DNA from: Impatiens glandulifera
Lineage: Eukaryota; Streptophyta; Magnoliopsida; Ericales; Balsaminaceae
DNA length: 64,000 nt
NCBI RefSeq assembly: GCF_907164915.1
Contig: NC_061867.1
Span: forward strand, 35,709,751-35,773,750
Direction: 5' to 3'
Of this stretch, positions 10,957-19,779 are shown in pieces. Numbering within the stretch: position 1 is the stretch's first letter; each line of letters starts with the position of its first letter. Made by a program: the position numbers and the translations under genes. The notes under the pieces were generated by a model. It made no database searches and was not told the DNA's origin. It saw only the letters and a program-made list of their open reading frames with translations.

Positions 10957-13900
10957 ATGTGGGTACCAAACAGTTGTAAATATGTACATTTTGCAGGACT
11001 CAAAGAAACGGCTAGGAAGCTCTGAATGGTTCTTGGACAGCGGTTGCTCCAGGCACATGACCGGAAACAGCAATCTGTTAACCGATATCAGAACAGCAAC
11101 CGGTGCTCTAATCACCTTCGGTGACAACTCAAAAGGTAGAACTGTGGGCAAGGGTAAGATTGTCCATGGTAACCTAACTATTGATAATGTACTTTTAGTT
11201 GAAAACCTACGTTTCAATCTGCTTAGCATTAGTCAGATGTGTGATGCTGGATATACTGTAGAATTTCTTAAACATGCATGCTTAGTCAAGAACTCTCAAG
11301 GCATTGTACTGCTAACCGGGAATAGAATAGGTAACATCTACAAGGTAGACTGGAAAACTAAAGTAGAATATCATATATGCATGATAGCTAAGACCGATCA
11401 AACCTGGCTGTGGCATAAGAGACTAAATCACTTAAACATGAAAACTTTGAACTACATTCGCGGTAAAAAGCTAGTTGAAGGTATTCCTGATATAGTATTT
11501 AACCAGGATAAGGTTTGCTCGGCATGTCAAATGGGTAAACAGACTAGGTCATCTTTTAAAAGTAAAGGAAATATTCAATCTAGCCGGTGTTTAGATCTCC
11601 TTCATATGGACTTATTTGGACCAATTCAGGTCGTCAGCCTAGGAGGCATGCTTTATACCATGGTAGTTATTGATGATTATTCTAGATATACATGGGTAAT
11701 ATTTCTACCATCTAAACGTGAAACCGCATCTAACTTGATCACACTTCTTAAACGCTTGCAAAATGAAAAATCTATTCGCATTAATAGCATTCGAAGTGAT
11801 AGAGGTACCGAATTTACTAATAGTACCTTAACTGCATATCTTGATGAATCCGGCATTAGACACGAGTTGTTTAGTGCTAGGACTCCTCAACAAAATGGCC
11901 TGGCCGAGAGAAGAAACCGGACTCTCAAGGAAGCCGCACGGTCCATGATAGCCGATTCCGGCATTGCTCAGAAATTTTGGGCTGAGGCTATCAACACTGC
12001 ATGTTATACACAAAACCGGTCCTTGATAAACAAGTTTCACAACAAAACACCGTATGAGGTTTATTTTAACAGAGTTCCCAAACTTAAATACCTCAAGATT
12101 TTCGGTTGTAAGTGTTATATACATATAAATGGCAAAAACCCTCTCTCTGTTTTTGATGCAAAAACTGATACCGGAATCATGCTAGGATACTCGGCAGTGA
12201 GTAAAGCATATAGAGTGTATAATGATAGAACTGCAACCATGGAGGAAATACTTCACGTTGTTTTCGATGAATCGGTTGAAAGTAATACTGGTTCATGCTT
12301 TGATCTACACAACAGATTGGAAAATAATAATATCCACTCTGATAGTGAAGATGAGACTCCGGTTTTCAGGCGGTTTGTCCATGACCAAATGGGTAATATT
12401 GAAACCCAGCCGGATCAAGCTGTTCCACAACAAGAAGCTGACACTTCGGTTCAATCCGAGGAAGTCGGTCGGTCTGACAATCCTGTTCAGCCTACCGACA
12501 TGTCTAGCCTTGATCAAGTAAACGGTAACTTGGTAGACATCCCTGAGCTGAATCTCAGAAGAAACAGTAAACATCCTCCTGAGCAAATTATAGGTGACCC
12601 TTCAAAACCTGTTCGAACTAGGCGTCAACATCTAGAGGAATACTTTAATTCCGCTTTTATATCCCAGATTGAGCCGAAAAGAATAGATGAAGCATTGTCA
12701 GATCCGGATTGGATCTTGGGAATGCAAGAAGAGCTAAACCAGTTCGAGAGTAGTAAAGTCTGGTACTTAGTTCCCAGACCGAAAGATCAATCGGTCATAG
12801 GAACAAGATGGGTATTCAGAAACAAACTCAATGAGGACGGTTTGGTCACGAGGAACAAAGCCAGATTAGTGGCTCAAGGCTACAAACAGGAAGAAGGCAT
12901 TGATTTTGAAGAATCATTTGCCCCTGTAGCCAGGATTGAAGCCATTAGGATTTTTCTAGCTTTTGCGGTTTTCAAAAACTTTAAGGTTTTTCAAATGGAT
13001 GTTAAAAGTGCATTTCTAAACGGTGACCTACATGAAGAAGTGTATGTTGAACAACCACCCGGCTTCAAAAACGCCGCATTTCCAAACCATGTATACCGGC
13101 TAAATAAAGCTTTATACGGTCTAAAGCAAGCACCTAGAGCCTGGTATGATACACTAACCGCATTTTTATTACAACATGATTTTACCATCGGTTCGGTGGA
13201 TAAAACTTTGTTTAAGTTTGAAAAGAAGGAACATATCCTACTTGTTCAGATTTATGTAGATGATATTATTTTCGGTTCCACCGATCCCAAGCTTTGTGAC
13301 AAATTCTCAAAAATGATGACTGACAAGTTTGAAATGAGTATGATGGGAGAGTTAAGTTTCTTCTTAGGTCTTCAGGTTAAACAACTTAAAGAAGGAACAT
13401 TCATCAGTCAACCTAAATATACCAAGGAGCTGCTGAAGAAATTCGGGATGGACACCTGCTCCTCAGCGGCTACTCCAATGAGCTCATCCATTAAACTGGA
13501 CAGGGATGATGAGGGCCAATCGGTAGACCAGATTGCATACCGGGGCATGATCGGTTCCCTACTGTACCTAACAGTGAGTAGACCGGACATCCTGTTTGCA
13601 GTTGGTGTTTGTAGGAGATTCCAAGCAAATCCAAAGCAATCCCACTACACAGCCGCAAAGAGGATACTGAAGTATCTGAAAGGCACACCTGATGTCGGTC
13701 TGTGGTACCCAAAGGACTCATCCTTTAATCTAACAAGTTACTCAGATGCAGACTATGCAGGGTGCAAGATCGACAGAAAAAGCACCAGTGGAACATGTCA
13801 GTTCCTAGGTGACCGACTGGTGTCATGGCACAGCAAGAAACAGACATCGGTGGCCACATCAACCGCGGAGGCTGAATACTTGGCGGCCGGAAGTTGCTGT

Positions 13901-14218
13901 TCTCAACTCCTCTGGATCCAACAACAGCTGAAGGACTTCGGTGTCATAGCCGAAGAGTCACCGATTTTCTGTGACAACACAAGTGCCATTGCGATCACCT
14001 ACAACCCGGTTCTCCACTCCAGAACCAAGCATATCGACATAAGGCATCACTTCATCCGAGAGCATGTCACACTGAAGCATATCCGGCTGGAATACGTATC
14101 GACCGATCAACAAGTAGCCGATATCTTCACGAAGCCGCTGCAGGAAGCTAAGTTTTCTCAATTCAGGCTTACTCTCGGCTTAACCGACATTAGCCAAATC
14201 CTTCCAAAGGATGCTTAA
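10943..14218 (+). CDS. pol: Sirevirus Pol polyprotein: protease, integrase, RT, RNase H
   Basis: Open frame of about 1090 codons in the +1 frame relative to gag, overlapping its end by 14 bases; the first ATG in frame is at 10982. Domains in order: aspartic protease ([11 protein letters not shown], active D at about residue 32); GAG-pre-integrase zinc finger (HKRLNHLNM, about 157, and CSACQMGK, about 192); integrase core with D (HMDLFGP, about 221), D (RSDRGTEF, about 285) and E ([12 protein letters not shown], about 321); RT from MQEELNQFE (about 594) with YVDD (about 772); RNase H with [15 protein letters not shown] and CDNTSAIAI, then IFTKPLQ (about 1060). All key catalytic motifs are present and no stop interrupts the frame. 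The integrase and RT wording is of the sirevirus kind. It ends with TAA at 14216-14218. This is the best-preserved TE gene in the window. Confidence 0.93.
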   Translation: MDPSKCGYQTVVNMYILQDSKKRLGSSEWFLDSGCSRHMTGNSNLLTDIRTATGALITFGDNSKGRTVGKGKIVHGNLTIDNVLLVENLRFNLLSISQMCDAGYTVEFLKHACLVKNSQGIVLLTGNRIGNIYKVDWKTKVEYHICMIAKTDQTWLWHKRLNHLNMKTLNYIRGKKLVEGIPDIVFNQDKVCSACQMGKQTRSSFKSKGNIQSSRCLDLLHMDLFGPIQVVSLGGMLYTMVVIDDYSRYTWVIFLPSKRETASNLITLLKRLQNEKSIRINSIRSDRGTEFTNSTLTAYLDESGIRHELFSARTPQQNGLAERRNRTLKEAARSMIADSGIAQKFWAEAINTACYTQNRSLINKFHNKTPYEVYFNRVPKLKYLKIFGCKCYIHINGKNPLSVFDAKTDTGIMLGYSAVSKAYRVYNDRTATMEEILHVVFDESVESNTGSCFDLHNRLENNNIHSDSEDETPVFRRFVHDQMGNIETQPDQAVPQQEADTSVQSEEVGRSDNPVQPTDMSSLDQVNGNLVDIPELNLRRNSKHPPEQIIGDPSKPVRTRRQHLEEYFNSAFISQIEPKRIDEALSDPDWILGMQEELNQFESSKVWYLVPRPKDQSVIGTRWVFRNKLNEDGLVTRNKARLVAQGYKQEEGIDFEESFAPVARIEAIRIFLAFAVFKNFKVFQMDVKSAFLNGDLHEEVYVEQPPGFKNAAFPNHVYRLNKALYGLKQAPRAWYDTLTAFLLQHDFTIGSVDKTLFKFEKKEHILLVQIYVDDIIFGSTDPKLCDKFSKMMTDKFEMSMMGELSFFLGLQVKQLKEGTFISQPKYTKELLKKFGMDTCSSAATPMSSSIKLDRDDEGQSVDQIAYRGMIGSLLYLTVSRPDILFAVGVCRRFQANPKQSHYTAAKRILKYLKGTPDVGLWYPKDSSFNLTSYSDADYAGCKIDRKSTSGTCQFLGDRLVSWHSKKQTSVATSTAEAEYLAAGSCCSQLLWIQQQLKDFGVIAEESPIFCDNTSAIAITYNPVLHSRTKHIDIRHHFIREHVTLKHIRLEYVSTDQQVADIFTKPLQEAKFSQFRLTLGLTDISQILPKDA

Positions 14219-14737
14219 AGGGAAACCGGTTCAGACAGACAAACCGGTAATTCTTCCTAAACTGTTGAACTTCGAATCTTCGGGGTGTCTGTGGAAGAAC
14301 CGCCCAGTTCATCAGATAGAGTAAACCGACCGGCTACTTGGTGCATGCACCAAATAACCGCATCGGGATGAACAACTGATACCTGACCGGTTCGGAAGCA
14401 GGCTACCCTAGATTATTTGAATTTCAAACAGAAGAGGAATAGTTATCAGGGGTTAAGGATATCTGTTCTGCAACATTACCCTTTCAAAGTAAAACAGGTC
14501 GCGCCTAAAAAGACGTGAAGATCTTTTGATATCTTTCACAGTCCAGGCCTATGACCGACAGCCTAGTCTGAAAAACATGCCTATTTCATGCAATAACTTA
14601 TACCCTGCGGTCAATAGACATTACCTCATTCAATACCTGGACAATATGATAGCCCCCAAACTAGTATTTAAGGGAAACACACATCCACTAAAATACTCAC
14701 AAAACAAAACACATCCTCTCACTAAGGCAAACCAATC
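14219..14737 (+). promoter_or_regulatory. Pol to accessory ORF-a spacer with TATA-like box
   Basis: This 519-bp stretch has no coding signal. It keeps the ACCGG-rich composition of the element. A TATA-like TATTTAAG lies at 14665-14672, 73 bases before the ORF-a start. It may serve as a promoter for ORF-a and as a 3' UTR for pol; this is inferred from position only. Confidence 0.45.
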
Positions 14738-15376
14738 ATGTCTCACTTCCCAAACATTCTCCAAGTCGATTTTGAATCTTGCTCCAGTACCGAACACTAC
14801 GAAGTGTATCGGATGATCAAGGCTCTGGAAGATACTGGCCTCCAGTATTTTCTGGATGACAAGCAAACTGTCTACCCTGAATCCGTTTTGGAATTTTACT
14901 ATAATGCCAGAGTATTCAGGGGCACACCTCACTTTGATACCCACATTCAATCAAAGGTTGGGGGTATAATCTTCGATTTCACCGAGCAGGACTTCGGTCT
15001 GCCTAAGCAAGGGATCACAGACCTCAACCCACCGGCCGACATTAAAGCTGAGGTCTCCCTCTCACTTGCCCGGTCGGATGAGCCTGTTGATGATCATGGC
15101 TCTAAGTCACTCTTGAGGGCTGAATATCAGCTCCTCAACGATGTAATAGGAAGGGGCATCTTTGGAAGAGATGTCACCAACACCTATTGCGCAGCGACTT
15201 TCAACATGATGGCGGCCATTGTCACCAGCACGCCGGTCAACTGGTCCCGGGTGCTATTCGACGTCCTCATCTGGATGGTCAGCATCCGGTCGGTCGGTCT
15301 TATTCCCCAAATAAGCAGCCTTCTCGTGGAACTTGGTGTTCCAACCTGTCCTGGCGAGGATTTGAACAAAGCCTAG
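14738..15376 (+). CDS. Sirevirus accessory ORF-a (plant transposon-associated domain)
   Basis: Predicted 212 residues, starting MSHFPNILQVDF at the first ATG after a TATA-like box. It is not part of the usual Copia gene set. It shares with ORF-b and ORF-c an N-terminal pattern: a VDF/IDF start, then an ED/AETGL-x-FL block, then V-x-EF/FF-x-x-A. About 110 residues later comes a block ending VNWSRVLFDVL (INWSTVIWENL in b, VNWARSVFSNL in c). This resembles the domain catalogued as a putative plant transposon protein domain; its function is unknown. There is no signal peptide or clear membrane segment. The frame is uninterrupted and ends at TAG (15374-15376). Unlike ORF-c it has no charged or coiled-coil tail. 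It could be a domesticated host gene or an env-like replacement. Confidence 0.7.
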   Translation: MSHFPNILQVDFESCSSTEHYEVYRMIKALEDTGLQYFLDDKQTVYPESVLEFYYNARVFRGTPHFDTHIQSKVGGIIFDFTEQDFGLPKQGITDLNPPADIKAEVSLSLARSDEPVDDHGSKSLLRAEYQLLNDVIGRGIFGRDVTNTYCAATFNMMAAIVTSTPVNWSRVLFDVLIWMVSIRSVGLIPQISSLLVELGVPTCPGEDLNKA

Positions 15377-15984
15377 GTGCTAACCAGAGAGACGACCGAT
15401 TCATTCTATGATCGGTTTGAGAGAGACTGGAGGAGGAGGAACTTCAACCCCCCTCGTGAAGTCAATCCCCGCGCACGCTAAGTTACTCCTTCTTGCATCC
15501 GGTCGTTTTGTAGTATGTACCGGGTGTATTCTTATCCAACTCAAGTTTGATCGTTTCGGCCTCTTCTATGTCTTTTTCGGCTTTATTTGTGTCTTTCTTG
15601 ATCTAATGTTTCCTTCATCGTTCTTCATGCAATTTTCGGCATTGTTTCTGTTATTTTCGGTTTCAATCTAATTAATCTCGGTTATATTTAAGTGCATCCC
15701 TAATTAATGAGATAATTCCCAACCAACTGAATATTTAATATCTAACTAATCTGGTTACTTCCCGACTAACACTTACCTAGGGCTTTGCAATCTGCCGCTT
15801 CCCCATGCGCCTTGAAAAGGTAAAGATTATTTTCCTTAATAAAACAAAACTGACTATCAATGCTAAGATTTTCCCTCCAAAACCGATCATATATAAGGAG
15901 CCATCCTCTACTCATTTTATCACATCCGAAAGCACAAGATTACATCTGATATTCTCGAATCCCGTCTCTCTCAATACCGAAATC
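15377..15984 (+). promoter_or_regulatory. T-rich 3' UTR-like region of ORF-a and TATA box of ORF-b
   Basis: The first 300 bases are T-rich, like a plant 3' UTR. They include a short hydrophobic reading frame that I regard as chance. A TATA-like TATATAAG lies at 15890-15897, 95 bases before the ORF-b ATG. This suggests that each accessory ORF is a stand-alone transcription unit rather than part of a readthrough polyprotein. Confidence 0.45.
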
Positions 15985-16689
15985 ATGCCAAGCAGAACTC
16001 TGGGAAACTTCCTAAGCATTGATTTCAACTCTTGCATGGGCGAGAGGGACTGTACTACTGAGCAGAAACTCATGTATCACTCTCTCGCTGAAACCGGTCT
16101 TCAACCTTTTCTTGAAGAGGCCGGTCCTATTCTCCTAGACGATGTCAAGGCCTTCTTTCAAAGCGCCTGCATCAGGGGACAGTATATCGTCTCTACTGTC
16201 AGAGACCATACATTCTAGATCGACGAGGTTGAATTTGCCTCACTTTTCGGTCTGCCCACTGAAGGTTTCTCTGACTTTCCGACTATACAGGACCTTGCGG
16301 GATTTGAAACCGCACAATACCTGTCGGCCACCCATTTTCCGGTGGAACACTTTGGACCTAAAACCCAGCTTGCTATTCACGGTCAGCTACTGCTCGAAAT
16401 CGTGACCCGGTCGATTCTGTGTCAATTTCCGAATCAACGGTATTCTAGGAATACCTACAACATCATGACCCACATTCTTTGCGAATCGGCCATTAACTGG
16501 TCAACGGTCATATGGGAAAACCTTAAGAATATGGTGCTGACCAAGAAAGGTCTCGGGTATGCACCGCATATCAGCAAACTGATTCTTGGGTACCGACCAG
16601 AGTTCGGACCGGGCACACCGGCTTCCTCCTCAAACATCCTCGACAAGGATTCTGTAATAGACCGAATCTGTAGAATGTCTTTTCAATAG
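15985..16689 (+). pseudogene. Sirevirus accessory ORF-b, one in-frame stop
   Basis: Paralogue of ORF-a and ORF-c, starting MPSRTLGNFLSIDFNSC. The frame stays open for 234 codons except for one TAG at 16216-16218, after VSTVRDHTF; the same frame resumes directly (IDEVEFASLFGLP) and runs to TAG at 16687-16689. The shared blocks are AETGLQPFL, VKAFFQSA and INWSTVIWENL. No frameshift is seen, so the break is a single substitution, and the unit may have been coding until recently. Readthrough is possible but there is no evidence for it. Function is unknown. Confidence 0.7.
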
Positions 16690-17010
16690 GCTGTACTTTA
16701 CATTATCTCTGTATGCCTATCTCTGTACCAAATCTTATGCCGGTTTCCTTTATCTACTACTTCTTGAATTTTAGTATCATTTCAGTTTAAATGACCGGGT
16801 CTTCTTAACTTTGAACATTTATCTAAGTAACCGGTTAACATCTTGAAACTATAACCGCGTTATTATCCGGTCACATAAACTCTGCTTAAATAATCTGTTA
16901 ACACTCTGATCACTCAAAATAACCGGTTAGACTTCGAAACCGCATCATCAATCGGCTTCAAGAAGAAGAGTGCGTCATCAATGACATTAGCAAAGGCTTT
17001 TGGAGGGAAA
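16690..17010 (+). other. ORF-b 3' flank
   Basis: T-rich at first, then ACCGG-rich sequence up to the ORF-c promoter. No gene is seen. Confidence 0.5.
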
Positions 17011-17163
17011 TTTCCCGCCGAAAATCACCGCCCCTATGTTTACCGCCCTTTGTTTGGCGCCAATTATCTCCCGCCCACGGTTTGGCGCTCATTTCAATTC
17101 GGAGGGAAAATTCCCGCCTTTTATTGATGGGACGGTTGGGTCTCCAAACTGCATCTATAAAAG
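17011..17163 (+). promoter_or_regulatory. ORF-c promoter with E2F-type site cluster and TATA box
   Basis: Three perfect matches to the E2F consensus TTTSSCGC lie at 17011-17018 (TTTCCCGC), 17053-17060 (TTTGGCGC) and 17081-17088 (TTTGGCGC). A 7-of-8 match lies at 17110-17117 (ATTCCCGC). A TATA box, TATAAAAG, follows at 17156-17163, 112 bases before the ORF-c ATG. The spacing is that of a plant S-phase promoter. E2F binding is inferred from the consensus only. Confidence 0.6.
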
Positions 17164-17267
17164 GGGTTTTCGGTCATTTTACTTCATTATTACGTGAATA
17201 TGCTTTTTCTCTCTAAGCTCTCTTACTCTCTTAAGCGGTTATCTCTCACATTCTCAAATTCTTAAAC

Positions 17268-18926
17268 ATGGGGCGTGATTCGGCTTTGTTCAGACTCTAC
17301 TCTCAGGTGGATTTCGAGGAAATCCGGTTGAATGGTACGCCCGAGGCGAAGGCAGTTATTGACCGGCTAATTAAAACCGGTCTGGAACATTTCCTCGGCG
17401 GTCCCCATATTATATACAAAGATGCGGTCGAAGAATTCTTCAAAACCGCAACCGTCGCCTACGACAAGATCACCGCGACTGTATGCGGTAAACAAATAGA
17501 GCTCACCGAAACATTGGTGGCCGAGAGCTTGCATCTTCCAACAACCGGCCAGGATGCAACAGCAGAAATAGAGCAGGACACCTTTGAGGCGGCTTGCCAG
17601 ATCCTATCGGCAACTGAAGAGCCGATCAAAGCATCCGGCAGCAAACAAATGTTAAAGCCGGAGTATATCCCGGTATGTGACATCTTCGCAAGGGCGATCC
17701 TGGCGAGGGGAGGAAACTTCAGCAACCTCACCAAAGACAAAATCAAGATGTTGATCGGTCTGATGGAGGGAAAAGAGGTCAACTGGGCAAGATCGGTGTT
17801 CAGTAACCTAATGGACATGGTGAAACCGGATTCAAACCGGTCGTGGGGATACGCTGTGCCCCTCGGTAAGATCTTCCTCCACCTAAATCTCGAACTCGGT
17901 CCCGGCGTTGCTGTAGCAGAACGCTGCCTCATCAAATCAAGGCAATTTCTTGAAAGGACTCAGCCGGCCTCCAGCTCCACAGGTGGCCGAAAGAAGAAAA
18001 CAGCCGAGAAAGCTGCCCCAGCCAAAGCAAAGGCCGAAGGGAAAGGCAAAGAAAAGATAACCTTCTCAGAACCACCACAGCACACAGAAGATGAGGAGTG
18101 GGCTTCTGAGAGAACAGACACCGAAAAGACGGAGGATGATAGAACGGTCCTCAATGAAGACGGCTCGGCCCAGAGTCCTAAGGATGCCGCACCAAACACC
18201 AACCCTGAGACCACCGAGGGTGGAGAAGAGGTTGATAAAGAAGCCGATGATGAAGGCGACAACACAGAGAGGGAGGAGGCCGAAGAAGCAGAGGCCGATA
18301 GGTTAGCTGGGAAACTCCTTCAAAGCATCAGAAGAAAAGCCGAGTCGGTTGAAGAACTATACCTGGAGTGGCACGAGCACCGGTTTGATACACCGTATAG
18401 ACAAATCCTACCGGGCCACACAGATGAGCAATGCATGAACAGACTGGAGGAAGTGGAGAACCTGATGATGAACATTACGAACTCCAACACACTCCAGGAG
18501 GTACAACACCGAACTTGTCTCTTGTTACCGAAGGTTCAACTTCGGAAACTAACAACAAAAATCCGGAAAATTACGGAGGAGCTCAACAAGATGGAATCGG
18601 TGGACACCCTAGCGCCGCGGGTGTTAGTAAGGCTTGAAAAAGCCAAAGGGGAACTAACTCAAGAAGTCGAGCGGCTGGAAGCCATATGCAGCCGAATGCA
18701 AGTACCGGTCTATACTGCTCCCGAGATCGAAAGGTTTCCGGTCAATTGTCCAACTCCTCCAAGGGAGAATGCAGCACCGATAGAATCCAGTGACAGGGCC
18801 GATCCAAATCTCACCAAGCAATCGCCTCCACAGCCGGAAGTCCTCGTTTCAGACGTTACTAAAGAATGGGTTGAGGACCGACTCCAAGAGTTCGAAGGTA
18901 CAGTGGTTCAACCATTCAGCGATTAA
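17268..18926 (+). CDS. Sirevirus accessory ORF-c, C-terminally truncated by the pararetrovirus junction
   Basis: Largest of the three paralogues, starting MGRDSALFRLYSQVDFEEI. Residues 1 to about 230 are the shared domain (KTGLEHFL, VEEFFKTA, VNWARSVFSNL). A Lys/Ala-rich stretch follows (about 243-265, GRKKKTAEKAAPAKAKAEGK), which could act as a nuclear localisation signal. Next comes a strongly acidic Glu/Asp-rich region (about 270-345), then a charged helical region (about 350-480) likely to form a coiled coil. The layout resembles a chromatin or DNA-associated protein more than an envelope protein, but no function is established. Only the last few residues and the stop (18924-18926) derive from the joined pararetrovirus sequence, so the native C terminus is lost. 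Its promoter carries E2F-type sites. Confidence 0.7.
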   Translation: MGRDSALFRLYSQVDFEEIRLNGTPEAKAVIDRLIKTGLEHFLGGPHIIYKDAVEEFFKTATVAYDKITATVCGKQIELTETLVAESLHLPTTGQDATAEIEQDTFEAACQILSATEEPIKASGSKQMLKPEYIPVCDIFARAILARGGNFSNLTKDKIKMLIGLMEGKEVNWARSVFSNLMDMVKPDSNRSWGYAVPLGKIFLHLNLELGPGVAVAERCLIKSRQFLERTQPASSSTGGRKKKTAEKAAPAKAKAEGKGKEKITFSEPPQHTEDEEWASERTDTEKTEDDRTVLNEDGSAQSPKDAAPNTNPETTEGGEEVDKEADDEGDNTEREEAEEAEADRLAGKLLQSIRRKAESVEELYLEWHEHRFDTPYRQILPGHTDEQCMNRLEEVENLMMNITNSNTLQEVQHRTCLLLPKVQLRKLTTKIRKITEELNKMESVDTLAPRVLVRLEKAKGELTQEVERLEAICSRMQVPVYTAPEIERFPVNCPTPPRENAAPIESSDRADPNLTKQSPPQPEVLVSDVTKEWVEDRLQEFEGTVVQPFSD

Positions 18927-18929
18927 CAT

Positions 18930-19735
18930 CATTGAGCACTTCACGGGAATGTTCAGTGATAATAGTGATACAATTAGAACATTATTACAAAATTTAAGGT
19001 GTAAGACACTTTCATATTTTAGATGGTATAAAGATACCTTTCTAAGTAGAGTTATGGAACTCCCAGAATGTAATAATGTACATTGGAAATCAAAATTTAA
19101 AGACGGCCTTCCTAGCCTATTTGCTGAAAGAGTCAGAAGGAACCTCAAAAAGAGTCATTCAATGATACCATATGAAACCTATACATATGGTGTATTAATA
19201 GATACTTGTATACAAGAAGGGCTAGCCTTATGTAATGAAATAAGGTTAAACCAACAAATTAAAAGACAGTCAAAGTGAAAGACAACAATTAGGTCAATTC
19301 TGCCAACGTATAGATAGTTCTACATCTAGAAAATAGAAAAGGGTGAAATATAATAAGTTTCACAAATATAGAAAACCACCCCAAAAATACTCAGACATAA
19401 AACATGAAAGGAGGGAAGAAAGGTCTAAACACAAGTCAAAAAATTTCAAAAATAGTAGGAAATGCCACAACTGTGGAAAATTTGGACACACATCAAAATA
19501 CTGTTGGGCAAAGAAAAAAATTAATAATCTTGAAATCCTAGAAGACACAAAAAGATTAATAATCCAAACTTTACAAAACTCAGAATCTGAAGAATCTGAT
19601 TCAGACTCATCAATTAGTGAATCTGAAATAGATGATCTAGATAATGAAAACATTTCTGAATTAAGCTCAGAAGACTCCGAATGTGAGCCTTGCCGATCAG
19701 GATTAAATTGTCCTAAAAAGGAAAAAATAACCTAG
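18930..19735 (+). pseudogene. Pararetrovirus coat protein region, broken
   Basis: The coat protein packages the viral DNA. Two frames are needed. The first, to about 19278, carries the conserved capsid core around LRCKTLSYFRWYKDTF and FKDGLPSLFAERVR. The second, 19343-19735, is shifted by one base and carries a basic stretch, the zinc finger CHNCGKFGHTSKYC (C-x2-C-x4-H-x4-C, intact) and then a Ser/Asp/Glu-rich acidic tail. Stop codons lie between the two frames. The N-terminal part is absent at the junction with sirevirus ORF-c. Confidence 0.8.
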
Positions 19736-19779
19736 ATCAAAATATTGACAAATCAGAATTATATATAATCATATCTCAA

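Larger units (their letters stand above)
7798..18915 (+). mobile_element. Sirevirus-type Copia retrotransposon, 3' truncated
   Basis: The element has a 5' LTR, a tRNA-Met primer-binding site, gag, pol (protease, integrase, RT, RNase H) and a long region after pol with three accessory reading frames, which is the sirevirus position for env-like genes. No 3' LTR, polypurine tract or target-site duplication is visible on the right. The last accessory frame runs directly into pararetrovirus sequence at about 18900-18930. The whole stretch shares an excess of ACCGG/CCGGT words that stops at this junction, supporting a single unit of more than 11 kb. Confidence 0.85.

Noticed and set aside
10953..10997. 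Possible intron (GTAAAT to TTGCAG) joining gag to pol
   Set aside because: At about 45 bases it is too short for a plant intron, and splicing there does not bring the pol frame into register with gag.
15408..15671. 87-codon open frame with a hydrophobic C-terminal half between ORF-a and ORF-b, possible envelope-like membrane segment
   Set aside because: It lies in T-rich 3' UTR-like DNA, where runs of Phe/Leu/Ser codons arise by composition; it has no paralogue after ORF-b or ORF-c.
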